From Autumnicola tepida (GTDB lineage Bacteria; Bacteroidota; Bacteroidia; Flavobacteriales; Flavobacteriaceae): a DNA stretch of 64,000 nt. Position 1 is the stretch's first letter. The number at the start of each line of letters is the position of its first letter. The position numbers were made by a program, and so were the translations under genes. The notes under the pieces were generated by a model. That model worked only from the letters and a program-made list of their open reading frames with translations, ran no database searches and had not been told where the DNA came from. The DNA lies in the NCBI RefSeq assembly GCF_031846485.1, contig NZ_JAVRHQ010000005.1, positions 1-64,000 on the forward strand. Direction: 5' to 3'. Shown here piece after piece: positions 51,645 through 60,253 of the stretch.

Positions 51645-52607
51645 GTGAGGAAATTTATCTTGATTTTATGGGCTTTTGCCTTTTTTGGATGTGAGGAAAA
51701 ATCTGACAAAGAAAAGGAAATTGACGCTATAGAAGTCGATTTTCAGCTGGTGAGATTTGATCAGAAATTTGCCAGGGCAACACTCAAAACCCTCGATTCC
51801 CTTAAAGCCGAATATCCTTTTTTCTTTCCCACCCGCTATCCCGATAGTGTCTGGATCAATAAACTTTCAGATTCTATACAGAATGAAATTGATACGGAAG
51901 TGGCTTCAGTTTTTCCTGAATTTTCAGAAGAAACAGATGAGCTTTACAGCCTTTTTCAGCATATAAAATATTACTTTCCTGCCTTTGAAGCGCCTGATGT
52001 TTACACGGTAACTTCAGAAGTGGATTATAAGAACAAGGTAATTTACACCGGCGATAAACTCTTAATTTCGCTGGATACCTATTTAGGCGAAAATCATCCT
52101 TTTTATATCAGCCTGCAGGAATTTCTGAAGAAGAATTTCAGGAAAGAACAAATAATACCGGATGCCGCAAATGCAATAGCCGAAAGTTTGGTGCCGCGGC
52201 CAGATTCCCGCACCTTTCTTGCCCACATGCTGTATTACGGAAAGCTGCTTTATCTTAAAAAGATATGGTTGCCTGCGGAAGCTGATGCTGAGATAATTGG
52301 TTATACTGAAGACGAGTTGGAGTGGGCCAGGAACAACGAGGCACAGGCCTGGCGGTATTTTGTTGAAAATGAAGTTATTTTTGATACCGATTCTGAACTT
52401 TACAGCCGGTTTCTTTATCCCGCGCCTTTTTCCAAATTCTATTTGCTGCTGGACAGTGAATCGCCGGACAGGATGGGGCAATATATTGGCTGGCAGATTA
52501 TAAAACAATACATGGATAAAAATGAGGTGAGCGTGCAGGAAATGCTCAATACCAGTGCTGATAAAATCTTTAATAAAGCGAATTATAAACCAGAAAAACG
52601 TTCCTGA
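51645..52607 (+). CDS. gldB: gliding motility lipoprotein GldB
   Basis: GldB (320 residues) is a lipoprotein required for gliding in Flavobacterium johnsoniae. The start is GTG (51645); a lipoprotein signal ends at FFGC with Cys16, followed by EEKSDKEK. The central part, with IPDAANAIAESLVPRPDSRTF, resembles a degenerate zinc-peptidase-like region. gldC follows after 30 nt, the canonical pair. Confidence 0.92.
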   Translation: MRKFILILWAFAFFGCEEKSDKEKEIDAIEVDFQLVRFDQKFARATLKTLDSLKAEYPFFFPTRYPDSVWINKLSDSIQNEIDTEVASVFPEFSEETDELYSLFQHIKYYFPAFEAPDVYTVTSEVDYKNKVIYTGDKLLISLDTYLGENHPFYISLQEFLKKNFRKEQIIPDAANAIAESLVPRPDSRTFLAHMLYYGKLLYLKKIWLPAEADAEIIGYTEDELEWARNNEAQAWRYFVENEVIFDTDSELYSRFLYPAPFSKFYLLLDSESPDRMGQYIGWQIIKQYMDKNEVSVQEMLNTSADKIFNKANYKPEKRS

Positions 52608-52637
52608 TAACTTTAGGAAAAAATATAATTAAACAAG

Positions 52638-52976
52638 ATGGCAGAGTATAAAAAATCGAATATTAATATAGAAGTTATAACCGATGAAAACCATGTGCCG
52701 GAGGAGATCGCATGGTCTGCGGAAGATGGAAATGTTTATAATGAACAGGCCAAAGCTTTAATGTTATCGGTATGGGATAGTAAAGCACAGGAAACACTTA
52801 GGATAGACCTTTGGACAAAAGATATGCCTGTGGATGAGATGAAAAAGTTTTTTCACCAAACCCTGGTAGCCATGAGCCATACTTTTAACCGGGCCACTCA
52901 GGATGAAAGAATGACGGCTACCATGCAGGATTTTTGTGATTATTTTGCCGAAAAGATGAACCTTAAAAAGGAATAG
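52638..52976 (+). CDS. gldC: gliding motility protein GldC
   Basis: GldC (112 residues) is a small cytosolic protein that boosts gliding efficiency. The pattern VPEEIAWSAEDGNVYNEQAKA and the later MSHTFNRATQDERM are typical. It follows gldB and precedes a small unknown gene after 5 nt. Confidence 0.93.
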   Translation: MAEYKKSNINIEVITDENHVPEEIAWSAEDGNVYNEQAKALMLSVWDSKAQETLRIDLWTKDMPVDEMKKFFHQTLVAMSHTFNRATQDERMTATMQDFCDYFAEKMNLKKE

Positions 52977-52981
52977 GCCTG

Positions 52982-53347
52982 TTGTCTGGAAAACTCCTTT
53001 TTATTTACAACGCGAAATCCGGTGCTTTGCAGGGTGTGCTGGATTCGCTGCATAAAATTTTTAATCCGGAGAGCTATAAGTGCAGCCTGTGTAAAATCAC
53101 TCATGGGGCTTTTGGAGAGAAGAAGGCCTGGAAAAACTTCAGGAAGGCTTCATGCAGGGAAATGGAATTTCTTCATGCAGATGAATTTAAAAGGCAGTAT
53201 GCTTCCAAATTCGGACATAAATTTAATTTTCCTGTAGTGCTGGCAGAAGGGATTAGTGGTTTGGAAATTTTTATTTCCAGGGAAGAATTATCTCAAGTTT
53301 CTTCAGAAAAAGAACTTATTGGGCTAATTGAAAGAAGGAGCAGTTAA
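52982..53347 (+). CDS. small protein of unknown function downstream of gldC
   Basis: The 121-residue product starts at a TTG 5 nt after gldC. It begins with MSGKLLFIYNAKSGAL, contains a CSLCKITHGAFGEKKAWKNF segment (a CxxC pair) and further Cys/His residues. A similar small protein is a known conserved bacterial family in my recollection, but its function is not established. The end overlaps the convergent engB gene by 4 nt. The link to gliding is context only. Confidence 0.7.
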   Translation: MSGKLLFIYNAKSGALQGVLDSLHKIFNPESYKCSLCKITHGAFGEKKAWKNFRKASCREMEFLHADEFKRQYASKFGHKFNFPVVLAEGISGLEIFISREELSQVSSEKELIGLIERRSS

Positions 53348-53952
53348 AGTTTTTTGGAGAGGGCTTTATTGGTTTCTTCAATATAATCCAGGACCTCATT
53401 TTTCCCTAATCCGGAGCTGGCTGACGTAACAAAATACTGCGGCATTTCCACCCAGGTCTGCAACATTTCCCCTTCATAAATTTCCAGGTTGCGCTGCAGT
53501 TCTTTAGGTTTCAATTTGTCGGCTTTTGTAAAAATAATGCAGAAGGGGATTTGATGTTCTCCCAGCCATTGCATAAATTCCATGTCTATTTTTTGAGGAT
53601 TGTGGCGGGAATCAATAAGTACAAATGCGCAAAGCATCTGCTCTCTTTTTTCAAAATAAGCCGTAATAAATTTCTGAAAAGTATTTTTTGTAGATTTTGA
53701 AACCTTCGCGTAACCATAGCCCGGCAAATCTACCAGGTGCCAGTTATTATTGATGAGAAAGTGGTTGATAAGCTGGGTCTTTCCAGGGGTTGATGAAGTT
53801 TTGGCCAAAGATTTTCTTCCGGTAAGCATGTTGATTAAGGAAGATTTTCCAACATTACTTCTTCCAATAAAGGCATATTCTGGAAGTTGACTTTTTGGAC
53901 ACTGCGCAACACTGCTGTTGCTTACTACAAATTCAGCATTCTTAATTTCCAT
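53344..53952 (-). CDS. engB: ribosome biogenesis GTP-binding protein EngB (YsxC/YihA)
   Basis: The 202-residue GTPase helps assemble the 50S subunit. GTP-binding motifs are all seen: GRSNVGKSSLINML (G1), the TPGKTQ switch (G2), DLPGYG (G3), TKADK (G4) and SASSG (G5). It is co-directed with the alpha/beta hydrolase gene 28 nt upstream. Confidence 0.96.
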   Translation of the reverse strand: MEIKNAEFVVSNSSVAQCPKSQLPEYAFIGRSNVGKSSLINMLTGRKSLAKTSSTPGKTQLINHFLINNNWHLVDLPGYGYAKVSKSTKNTFQKFITAYFEKREQMLCAFVLIDSRHNPQKIDMEFMQWLGEHQIPFCIIFTKADKLKPKELQRNLEIYEGEMLQTWVEMPQYFVTSASSGLGKNEVLDYIEETNKALSKKL

Positions 53953-53980
53953 AGCTCACTATTTAAAACCGGTAATGGTG

Positions 53981-54745
53981 TTAGAAATTTCTCTCTTTTA
54001 GCCAGGAGTGAAGCAGTTTGTTGAAATGCTCAGGATGTTCCATCATAGCGGCATGGCCGCATTTGTCAATCCAGTAAAGATCTGAGTCCGGGAGCAGGCG
54101 GTCAAAATCTTCGGCTACTTCAGGGGGAGTTACATTATCATTCTTGCCCCAGATAATGCAGGTGGGCGTAAGCATCTTTGGAAGATCTTTTGCCATATTG
54201 TGCCGGATGGCGCTTTTGGCAATAGCCAGTGTTTTTACCAGTTTGTTACGGTCTCCCACTGTTTCATAAACTTCATCCACAATTTCTTTGGTGGCCACTC
54301 CCGGATCGTAAAATACGTTCTGGGCTTTTTTCTTGATGAACTCATAATCGCCGCGGCGGGGATAGCTTTCTCCCATCGCGTTTTCATATAAGCCGGAACT
54401 ACCTGTTATTACCAGCGCCTTTACCAGGTGAGGGTATAGCTTTGTTGCAACAAGGGCAATATGCCCTCCAAGGGAATTTCCCAAAAGGATAACCTCCTTA
54501 AAGCCTTTCATTTCAATAAATTCCTTCAGGTATTTTGCAAAGGTTGCCACACTGGTTTTTAGAAGGGACATGGAATATAAAGGCAATTCAGGAATTAACA
54601 CTTTATAACCGTTTGCAGGAAAATATTCCACCACCCCGTCAAAATTACTAAGGCCTCCCATTAGCCCGTGTAGAATAACTATTGGAGTACCTTCTCCTTC
54701 TTCCAAGTATGTGAACTTTCCTTCTTGCTTTAAGTGATTTTTCAT
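53981..54745 (-). CDS. alpha/beta hydrolase
   Basis: The 254-residue product has the hydrolase triad: nucleophile Ser in GNSLGGHI, an Asp in WGKNDNVTP and His in DKCGHAAMMEHPE. The oxyanion region HGLMGG is near the N-terminus. There is no signal peptide, so it is cytosolic. Substrate is not known. A TATATTTG box lies 26 nt before the start. Confidence 0.88.
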   Translation of the reverse strand: MKNHLKQEGKFTYLEEGEGTPIVILHGLMGGLSNFDGVVEYFPANGYKVLIPELPLYSMSLLKTSVATFAKYLKEFIEMKGFKEVILLGNSLGGHIALVATKLYPHLVKALVITGSSGLYENAMGESYPRRGDYEFIKKKAQNVFYDPGVATKEIVDEVYETVGDRNKLVKTLAIAKSAIRHNMAKDLPKMLTPTCIIWGKNDNVTPPEVAEDFDRLLPDSDLYWIDKCGHAAMMEHPEHFNKLLHSWLKERNF

Positions 54746-54770
54746 TGATACCCTTTGCAGTTTGCAATCG

Positions 54771-54778
54771 CAAATATA
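54771..54778 (-). promoter_or_regulatory. -7 promoter box of the hydrolase-engB unit
   Basis: Plus-strand CAAATATA is TATATTTG on the minus strand, an exact TAnnTTTG match. Confidence 0.5.
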
Positions 54779-54974
54779 GCGATTTCAATACAAGTATAAT
54801 CATTTTTGACTAAAGGTAAAGAGTTTTTGGGCAAAGCTTTCCTCCTATGTTTAGGGCAGTTTTCGCTCTTTTTGAGTTAAAAATCTCCCACCGTAACCAA
54901 CTTTCTGAATCCTAAGTAACTACAGCTATTTTAAAGGCTTTCAGGTGGATACAGTGGTAAAACTTATCAACAAT

Positions 54975-54998
54975 GTGGTATAAAGTGGTAAAAAGTGG
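54975..54998 (+). promoter_or_regulatory. MraZ-type operator (three GTGG boxes at 10-bp period)
   Basis: GTGG starts at 54975, 54985 and 54995: three direct repeats of about 5 nt with 5-nt spacers, the geometry described for MraZ boxes in E. coli (there TGGGN repeats). Two more GTGG lie at 54945 and 54954. The boxes end 12 nt before the -7 box at 55011-55018, so they overlap the -33 region of the mraZ promoter. Confidence 0.6.
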
Positions 54999-55010
54999 AA
55001 TATTTTTCAA

Positions 55011-55018
55011 TATATTTG
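55011..55018 (+). promoter_or_regulatory. -7 promoter box of the dcw operon
   Basis: TATATTTG matches TAnnTTTG exactly and lies 18 nt before the GTG start at 55036. The -33 region is occupied by GTGG boxes instead of TTTG. Confidence 0.6.
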
Positions 55019-55035
55019 AATCTACAAACTTAGGA

Positions 55036-55503
55036 GTGGTAAATCTTATTGGAACATACGAGTGCAAGGTAGACGCGAAGGGCCGCTTAATGGTTCCTTC
55101 CGCATTAAAAAAGCAACTTGCTCCTCTGATTCAAAAAGGTTTTGTGTTGAAGCGTGCCGTTTTCCAGCCCTGTCTGGAATTGTATCCTATGGAACAGTGG
55201 GACGAAATGATGCAGAAAATCAATAAGCTCAACCGCTTCAAGAAGAAGAATAATGATTTTATCCGAAGGTTTACCGCGGGCGTAAAAACTGTTGAGGTTG
55301 ATGCCAACGGGAGGTTGTTAATTCCAAAAGACCTGGTGGGATTCGCGGGGATTGAGAAAGAAATTGTGCTCTCTTCCGCGATCAACATCATAGAAATTTG
55401 GGATAAGGAAAAGTATGAAAACGCCATTGAAGCCGCTTCAGATGATTTTGCAGATCTGGCTGAAGAGGTAATGGGAAATGATGATTTTGATGGAATATCA
55501 TAA
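55036..55503 (+). CDS. mraZ: transcriptional regulator MraZ
   Basis: MraZ (155 residues from GTG 55036) is an AbrB-like regulator of the dcw cluster. The two repeats appear as VDAKGRLMVPSAL (first) and VDANGRLLIPKDL (second). I prefer GTG 55036, giving MVNLIGTYECKVDAKG, because the ATG at 54973 lies upstream of the promoter box and inside the operator. It overlaps the rsmH start by 14 nt. Confidence 0.9.
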   Translation: MVNLIGTYECKVDAKGRLMVPSALKKQLAPLIQKGFVLKRAVFQPCLELYPMEQWDEMMQKINKLNRFKKKNNDFIRRFTAGVKTVEVDANGRLLIPKDLVGFAGIEKEIVLSSAINIIEIWDKEKYENAIEAASDDFADLAEEVMGNDDFDGIS

Positions 55504-56386
55504 ACCGGTATTGCTTGAGGAAACCGTTCGCGGGCTTAATATTAAGCCGGACGGGATTTATGTGGATGTAACTTTTGGAGGTGGCGGGCATTCCCGGGAA
55601 ATATTGAAAAACCTGGGTCCTGAGGGGAAACTCTACGCTTTCGATCAGGATAAGGATGCTTTGGATAATAAGATTGAGGATCGTCGTTTTACCCTCATCA
55701 ACGAAAATTTCAGGTTTCTGAAACGTTTTTTGCGTTTCTACGGAATAAAAAAAGTTGATGGGATTTTAGGGGATTTTGGGGTTTCCTCTCATCAGTTCAA
55801 TAAAGCGGAACGGGGTTTTTCCACCCGGTTTGATGCGAAGCTTGATATGAGGATGAACCAGGACAACAAGGTGAGTGCTTATGAAGTAATTAATGATTAT
55901 GAGGAAGGGCAGCTTAAATCTCTTTTTTATGAGTATGCCGATTTGAAAAACGCGCCAAAGCTTGCCAGGATAATCGTGGAAGAACGGGCCCAAAGGCCAA
56001 TTGTGAGCAGTGAGCAATTGAATGAATTATTGAAACCTGCTCTTTTTAAAGGCAAGGAAAATAAAATCCTGGCGCAGATCTATCAGGCTATCCGGATAGA
56101 GGTGAACCAGGAAATAGAATCTTTAAAGGAATTTCTTCTGCAAACAGAAGATATGCTGGAGCCGGGCGGGAGGCTGAGCTTAATTTCGTACCACTCCCTG
56201 GAAGATCGCCTGGTAAAAAGATATATAAGGAGTGGGCTTTTTGAAGGCGAACCGGAAAAGGATTTCTACGGAAATATTTCAGTGCCTTTTAAGAAAGTAA
56301 ACGGATTGATTGTTCCTTCAAAAGAGGAAATATCAAAAAATAACCGCGCCAGGAGCGCGAAACTTCGGGTTGCCGAAAAACTCTAA
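55490..56386 (+). CDS. rsmH: 16S rRNA m4C1402 methyltransferase RsmH
   Basis: RsmH (298 residues) methylates C1402 of 16S rRNA in the decoding site. The SAM-binding motif YVDVTFGGGGHSREIL, GDFGVSSHQFN and SYHSLEDRLVK are typical. Start ATG 55490 gives MEYHKPVLLEE, the family N-terminus; two in-frame ATGs at 55478 and 55481 would add 3-4 residues. Confidence 0.95.
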   Translation: MEYHKPVLLEETVRGLNIKPDGIYVDVTFGGGGHSREILKNLGPEGKLYAFDQDKDALDNKIEDRRFTLINENFRFLKRFLRFYGIKKVDGILGDFGVSSHQFNKAERGFSTRFDAKLDMRMNQDNKVSAYEVINDYEEGQLKSLFYEYADLKNAPKLARIIVEERAQRPIVSSEQLNELLKPALFKGKENKILAQIYQAIRIEVNQEIESLKEFLLQTEDMLEPGGRLSLISYHSLEDRLVKRYIRSGLFEGEPEKDFYGNISVPFKKVNGLIVPSKEEISKNNRARSAKLRVAEKL

Positions 56387-56433
56387 TCAATAGCCTCCTC
56401 CCCAAGAGGCTGTTGGTTAAAAATGTTATAAGA

Positions 56434-56751
56434 ATGAAGAAGGGAATTTATAACATATTAAAAGCGAATTTTCTAATTAACAGTGATGCGGTTAACAACT
56501 GGCGCTTCATTGTTTTTTGTACGCTTCTCGCTATTATCATGATTGCCAGTTCCCATAGTGCAGAGCGTAAAGTCCACCAGATCGCGAGGCTCAATAACGA
56601 AGTTAGGGAATTAAGGAGTGAATTTGTAGACCGCAGATCGGCCCTTATGCGTATTAAAATGGAATCCACTATAATTAATCAGCTAAGCGGTACAGGAATA
56701 GCGCCTTCCGAAACGCCGCCTTTCAAGATTAAAGTAAATATAAAGGAGTAA
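56434..56751 (+). CDS. ftsL: FtsL-like cell division protein
   Basis: The 105-residue bitopic protein has a cytosolic N-terminus, a single membrane segment (about 27-44, WRFIVFCTLLAIIMIASSH), and a coiled-coil-like stretch (ARLNNEVRELRSEFVDRR). Position between rsmH and the PBP gene is that of ftsL. Sequence similarity is low, as usual. ATG 56434 is preferred over an upstream TTG. Confidence 0.82.
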   Translation: MKKGIYNILKANFLINSDAVNNWRFIVFCTLLAIIMIASSHSAERKVHQIARLNNEVRELRSEFVDRRSALMRIKMESTIINQLSGTGIAPSETPPFKIKVNIKE

Positions 56752-56757
56752 GCTTAA

Positions 56758-58755
56758 ATGGCAACTACTGAAAAAAACATATTAAACCGACTCTATTTTG
56801 TGGCAGGCTGCATGTTCCTGTTCGCTTTGGGTGTTGGCTTTAAATTGATGGATATTCAGTTTGTGGATGGCGAATACTATAAGGAACTGGCAGAAGAACG
56901 CACTTACCGCAATTTCAAAATTCCCGCTAACCGTGGTAACCTTTATGATGCCAATGGCAGTTTGCTGGCTACTTCGGTTCCCAAGTATGACATCCGGTTT
57001 GATGCGGTTACTGTTTCTGATAAAAATTTTGAAAAAAATATTGGCCCTCTTTCCGAAGAATTGGGTAAATATTTTGGAAGGCCTTCCACCTATTATTCGC
57101 AAAAACTTCGTGCGGCCAGGGCAAATCATCAACGATATCTTTTAATAGCTAAAAACCTGGGTTATTCAGATTATCTGAAATTTAAGAGCTTTCCCATGTT
57201 CGAACTTGGCGCCTATAAAGGTGGCCTTATTGTAGAGCAAAGAACGGTAAGGGAACATCCGCTTGGTAAAATGGGGGAACGTACCGTTGGGTATGAGCGT
57301 AAGGATGAAGAAGGCTATTATACCAGGGTGGGGCTTGAAGGCGCGTTTGGGAATTACCTTAGGGGAATAGATGGCAGGCGTTTAAAACAAAAAATTTCTA
57401 AAGGGCAGTGGAAGCCTATCAGCGATAATAACGAAGTGGAGCCTAAAGACGGTTACGATGTAATTTCCACCATAGATGTTAATATTCAGGATATCGCGCA
57501 CCATGCTTTGTTGAAGCAGCTGGAATATTTTGAAGCCGATCATGGTACCGTGGTGGTGATGGAAACCGCTACCGGAGAAATCAAAGCGATGGCCAACCTT
57601 GGCCGTACTTCAGAAGGAACTTATTTTGAAAAAAGGAATTACGCGGTGTATGAATCCCACGAACCTGGCTCTACCTTTAAATTGATGGCCATGGTGGCCG
57701 CCCTGGAAGATAAAGTGATTGATACCTCCCAGGTTGTGGATACCGAAAACGGGGTGGTAAGGTTTTATGGCCGTGCAGTAAGGGATTCACATCATGGCGG
57801 CTACGGAAAAATTTCAGCGGCGAGGGCTTTCGAACTTTCTTCAAACACCGCTTTCACAAAACTTATTACTGAAGGTTATAAAAATGACCCTTCCAGGTTT
57901 GTGGACAGGCTTTATGATATGGGGCTGAACAAAAAAATCGGGCTCGATATTAACGGGGAAGGCCAGCCCAGGATTCCGCATCCCAATGATAAAAACTGGA
58001 GTGGATTGAGCCTGCCCTGGATGGCTTTTGGCTACGGGGTATCCCTTACACCTCTGCAAATTTTAACATTCTACAATGCTATTGCCAATAACGGGGTAAT
58101 GGTTAAGCCTCATTTTATAAAGGAAGTAAAAGAATGGGATAAGACCATTGTTAAAATGGATACCGAAATCATGAACCCTGAAGTATGTTCGCCGGCAACA
58201 GCCAAAAAAGTAAGGAAGATGATGGAGAATGTGGTGCTGAGAGGCACAGCGGCCAATATTTATACGCCTAATTTTTCGATGGCCGGGAAAACAGGAACCT
58301 GCCAGACCGAATACTGGATTGAGCCCGGCAGGTACATCGCTTCTTTTTCAGGATATTTTCCTGCAGATAATCCTAAATATTCCTGCATCGTGGTTATTCA
58401 TAAGCCAAAACGCAGCAAGGGTTATTACGGGAATATCGTTGCGGCCCCGGTTTTTAAAAGTATAGCACAAAAAATTTATACCGATACGCCTATTATGGAC
58501 GAGTTGCCTGGCCTGGATATAAAAAATGAAAATGTGGAAAAAGATTTTCAAAAGTATTACAGCAAAGTGCAAAATGAGAAAATCCTGATGCCAGACGTAA
58601 CAGGCATGCCTGCCATGGACGCGATTTCGCTTTTGGAAAACCTGGGATTTAAGGTGGCTCTTAATGGTAAAGGCAAAGTGCGTTCCCAATCTGTTGCGGC
58701 AGGAAGAGAAATAAAAAAAGATCAGGAACTAAAAGTAAAACTGAATTTAAGTTGA
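56758..58755 (+). CDS. ftsI: division-specific penicillin-binding protein (FtsI-like) with PASTA domain
   Basis: The 665-residue transpeptidase crosslinks septal peptidoglycan. After a membrane anchor (about 12-32) come the dimerisation domain with RGNLYDANG and the transpeptidase with SxxK as GSTFKLM, SxN as SSNTAF, and KTGT in AGKTGTCQ. A C-terminal PASTA-type domain follows (VTGMPAMDAISLLENLGF). It overlaps murE by 4 nt, implying translational coupling. Confidence 0.95.
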   Translation: MATTEKNILNRLYFVAGCMFLFALGVGFKLMDIQFVDGEYYKELAEERTYRNFKIPANRGNLYDANGSLLATSVPKYDIRFDAVTVSDKNFEKNIGPLSEELGKYFGRPSTYYSQKLRAARANHQRYLLIAKNLGYSDYLKFKSFPMFELGAYKGGLIVEQRTVREHPLGKMGERTVGYERKDEEGYYTRVGLEGAFGNYLRGIDGRRLKQKISKGQWKPISDNNEVEPKDGYDVISTIDVNIQDIAHHALLKQLEYFEADHGTVVVMETATGEIKAMANLGRTSEGTYFEKRNYAVYESHEPGSTFKLMAMVAALEDKVIDTSQVVDTENGVVRFYGRAVRDSHHGGYGKISAARAFELSSNTAFTKLITEGYKNDPSRFVDRLYDMGLNKKIGLDINGEGQPRIPHPNDKNWSGLSLPWMAFGYGVSLTPLQILTFYNAIANNGVMVKPHFIKEVKEWDKTIVKMDTEIMNPEVCSPATAKKVRKMMENVVLRGTAANIYTPNFSMAGKTGTCQTEYWIEPGRYIASFSGYFPADNPKYSCIVVIHKPKRSKGYYGNIVAAPVFKSIAQKIYTDTPIMDELPGLDIKNENVEKDFQKYYSKVQNEKILMPDVTGMPAMDAISLLENLGFKVALNGKGKVRSQSVAAGREIKKDQELKVKLNLS

Positions 58756-60218
58756 TAGTGTTAAGGGACATCTTATATCGCGTGGGGATGGAAGCCGTGG
58801 TTGGAAACACCGGCGTTACCATTAATAAGCTGCATTTTGATTCCAGAAAAGTGGAATTGAATGACGCGTTTGTTGCTATTAGAGGTACTCTTTCTGATGG
58901 CCACGACTATATAAAAATGGCCGTAAACAAAGGTGCTCTTGTGGTGGTTTGCGAAGAATTGCCAAAAGATATAGTTAACGGCGTCACTTATGTTCAGGTG
59001 GAGGATTCAAAAATGGCGCTCGCTTACATGGCGGCCAACTATTATGGAAATCCTTCAGAAAAATTAAAGCTGGTGGGGGTAACCGGTACAAATGGTAAAA
59101 CCACTATTGCCACGCTGCTTTATGATCTTTTTACCAAAGCCGGCTTTAAGGTTGGGCTTCTTTCCACCGTAAAGGTAATGGTTGCAGAAAAGGAATTTTC
59201 AGCAATAAGAACTACGCCAGATTCTATTACCATAAACTCCTACTTAAAGCAAATGAATGATGAGGGCGTGGAATTCTGCTTTATGGAAGTAAGTTCCCAT
59301 GGCATCGCCCAGCACAGGACAACTGCCTTGGAATTCGCCGGCGGGATTTTCACCAACCTGTCTCACGATCACCTGGATTATCATAAAGATTTCGCGGAAT
59401 ACCGGGATGTAAAAAAGCGTTTTTTTGATGAATTGCCCGCTTCGTCTTTTGCCCTTACCAATGCCGACGATAAGAACGGGCTGGTGATGCTTCAGAATAC
59501 CAAGGCGAAAAAATATACTTACGCACTAAAATCTTATGCCGATTACCAGGCGCAGATCCTGGAAAACCAGTTTACCGGATTGCTGCTGAAGGTGAATGAC
59601 CAGGAAGTATGGTCTAAGCTAATTGGCAATTTTAATGCCTACAATGTTTTGGCAATTTATGCGGCTTCAGAACTGCTTGGCCTCGAAACTCTGGAAAGCC
59701 TGAAGATTATAAGTGAGCTGAATTCCGTAAACGGCAGGTTTCAATACGTGGTATCGCCAAACGACAAAATCACGGCAATTGTGGATTACGCCCACACGCC
59801 CGATGCTCTTAAAAATGTGCTGGAAACCATCAACGCGATCAGGACAAAAAATGAAGAGTTAATTACGGTGGTAGGCTGTGGCGGAGACAGGGACAAGACC
59901 AAAAGGCCAAAAATGGGGCATATTGCTTCAGCTCTAAGCACAAAAGTGATCTTTACAAGTGATAACCCTCGCACTGAAGATCCTGAAAAAATTATAGAAG
60001 ACGTGGAGGCAGGAGTAGCGCCTCAGAATTTCAAAAAAACCATGTCTATTGCCAACAGGAAACAGGCAATTAAAACAGCCTGCCAGCTGGCCGGTAAAAA
60101 CGATATTATCCTCATAGCCGGCAAAGGTCATGAAACCTATCAGGAGGTAAACGGCGAACGTTCAGATTTTGATGACTTCAAGATCGTGAACGAATTTTTA
60201 AAACAACAGAATAGATAA
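58752..60218 (+). CDS. murE: UDP-MurNAc-tripeptide synthetase MurE (meso-DAP adding)
   Basis: MurE (488 residues) adds the third stem-peptide residue. The ATP-binding GVTGTNGKTT and DNPRTEDP, the latter indicating meso-diaminopimelate rather than lysine, are clear. I keep TTG 58752, giving MIVLRDILYRV, the usual N-terminus. An in-frame GTG at 58758 is an alternative. mraY follows after 35 nt. Confidence 0.95.
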   Translation: MIVLRDILYRVGMEAVVGNTGVTINKLHFDSRKVELNDAFVAIRGTLSDGHDYIKMAVNKGALVVVCEELPKDIVNGVTYVQVEDSKMALAYMAANYYGNPSEKLKLVGVTGTNGKTTIATLLYDLFTKAGFKVGLLSTVKVMVAEKEFSAIRTTPDSITINSYLKQMNDEGVEFCFMEVSSHGIAQHRTTALEFAGGIFTNLSHDHLDYHKDFAEYRDVKKRFFDELPASSFALTNADDKNGLVMLQNTKAKKYTYALKSYADYQAQILENQFTGLLLKVNDQEVWSKLIGNFNAYNVLAIYAASELLGLETLESLKIISELNSVNGRFQYVVSPNDKITAIVDYAHTPDALKNVLETINAIRTKNEELITVVGCGGDRDKTKRPKMGHIASALSTKVIFTSDNPRTEDPEKIIEDVEAGVAPQNFKKTMSIANRKQAIKTACQLAGKNDIILIAGKGHETYQEVNGERSDFDDFKIVNEFLKQQNR

Positions 60219-60253
60219 AAAGGATTTTTCAGCGGAAAATCGAAAAGTAACGC

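Noticed and set aside
54973..55035. Longer mraZ start at ATG 54973
   Set aside because: It would lie within the GTGG operator and upstream of the -7 box, and adds residues unlike the family N-terminus.
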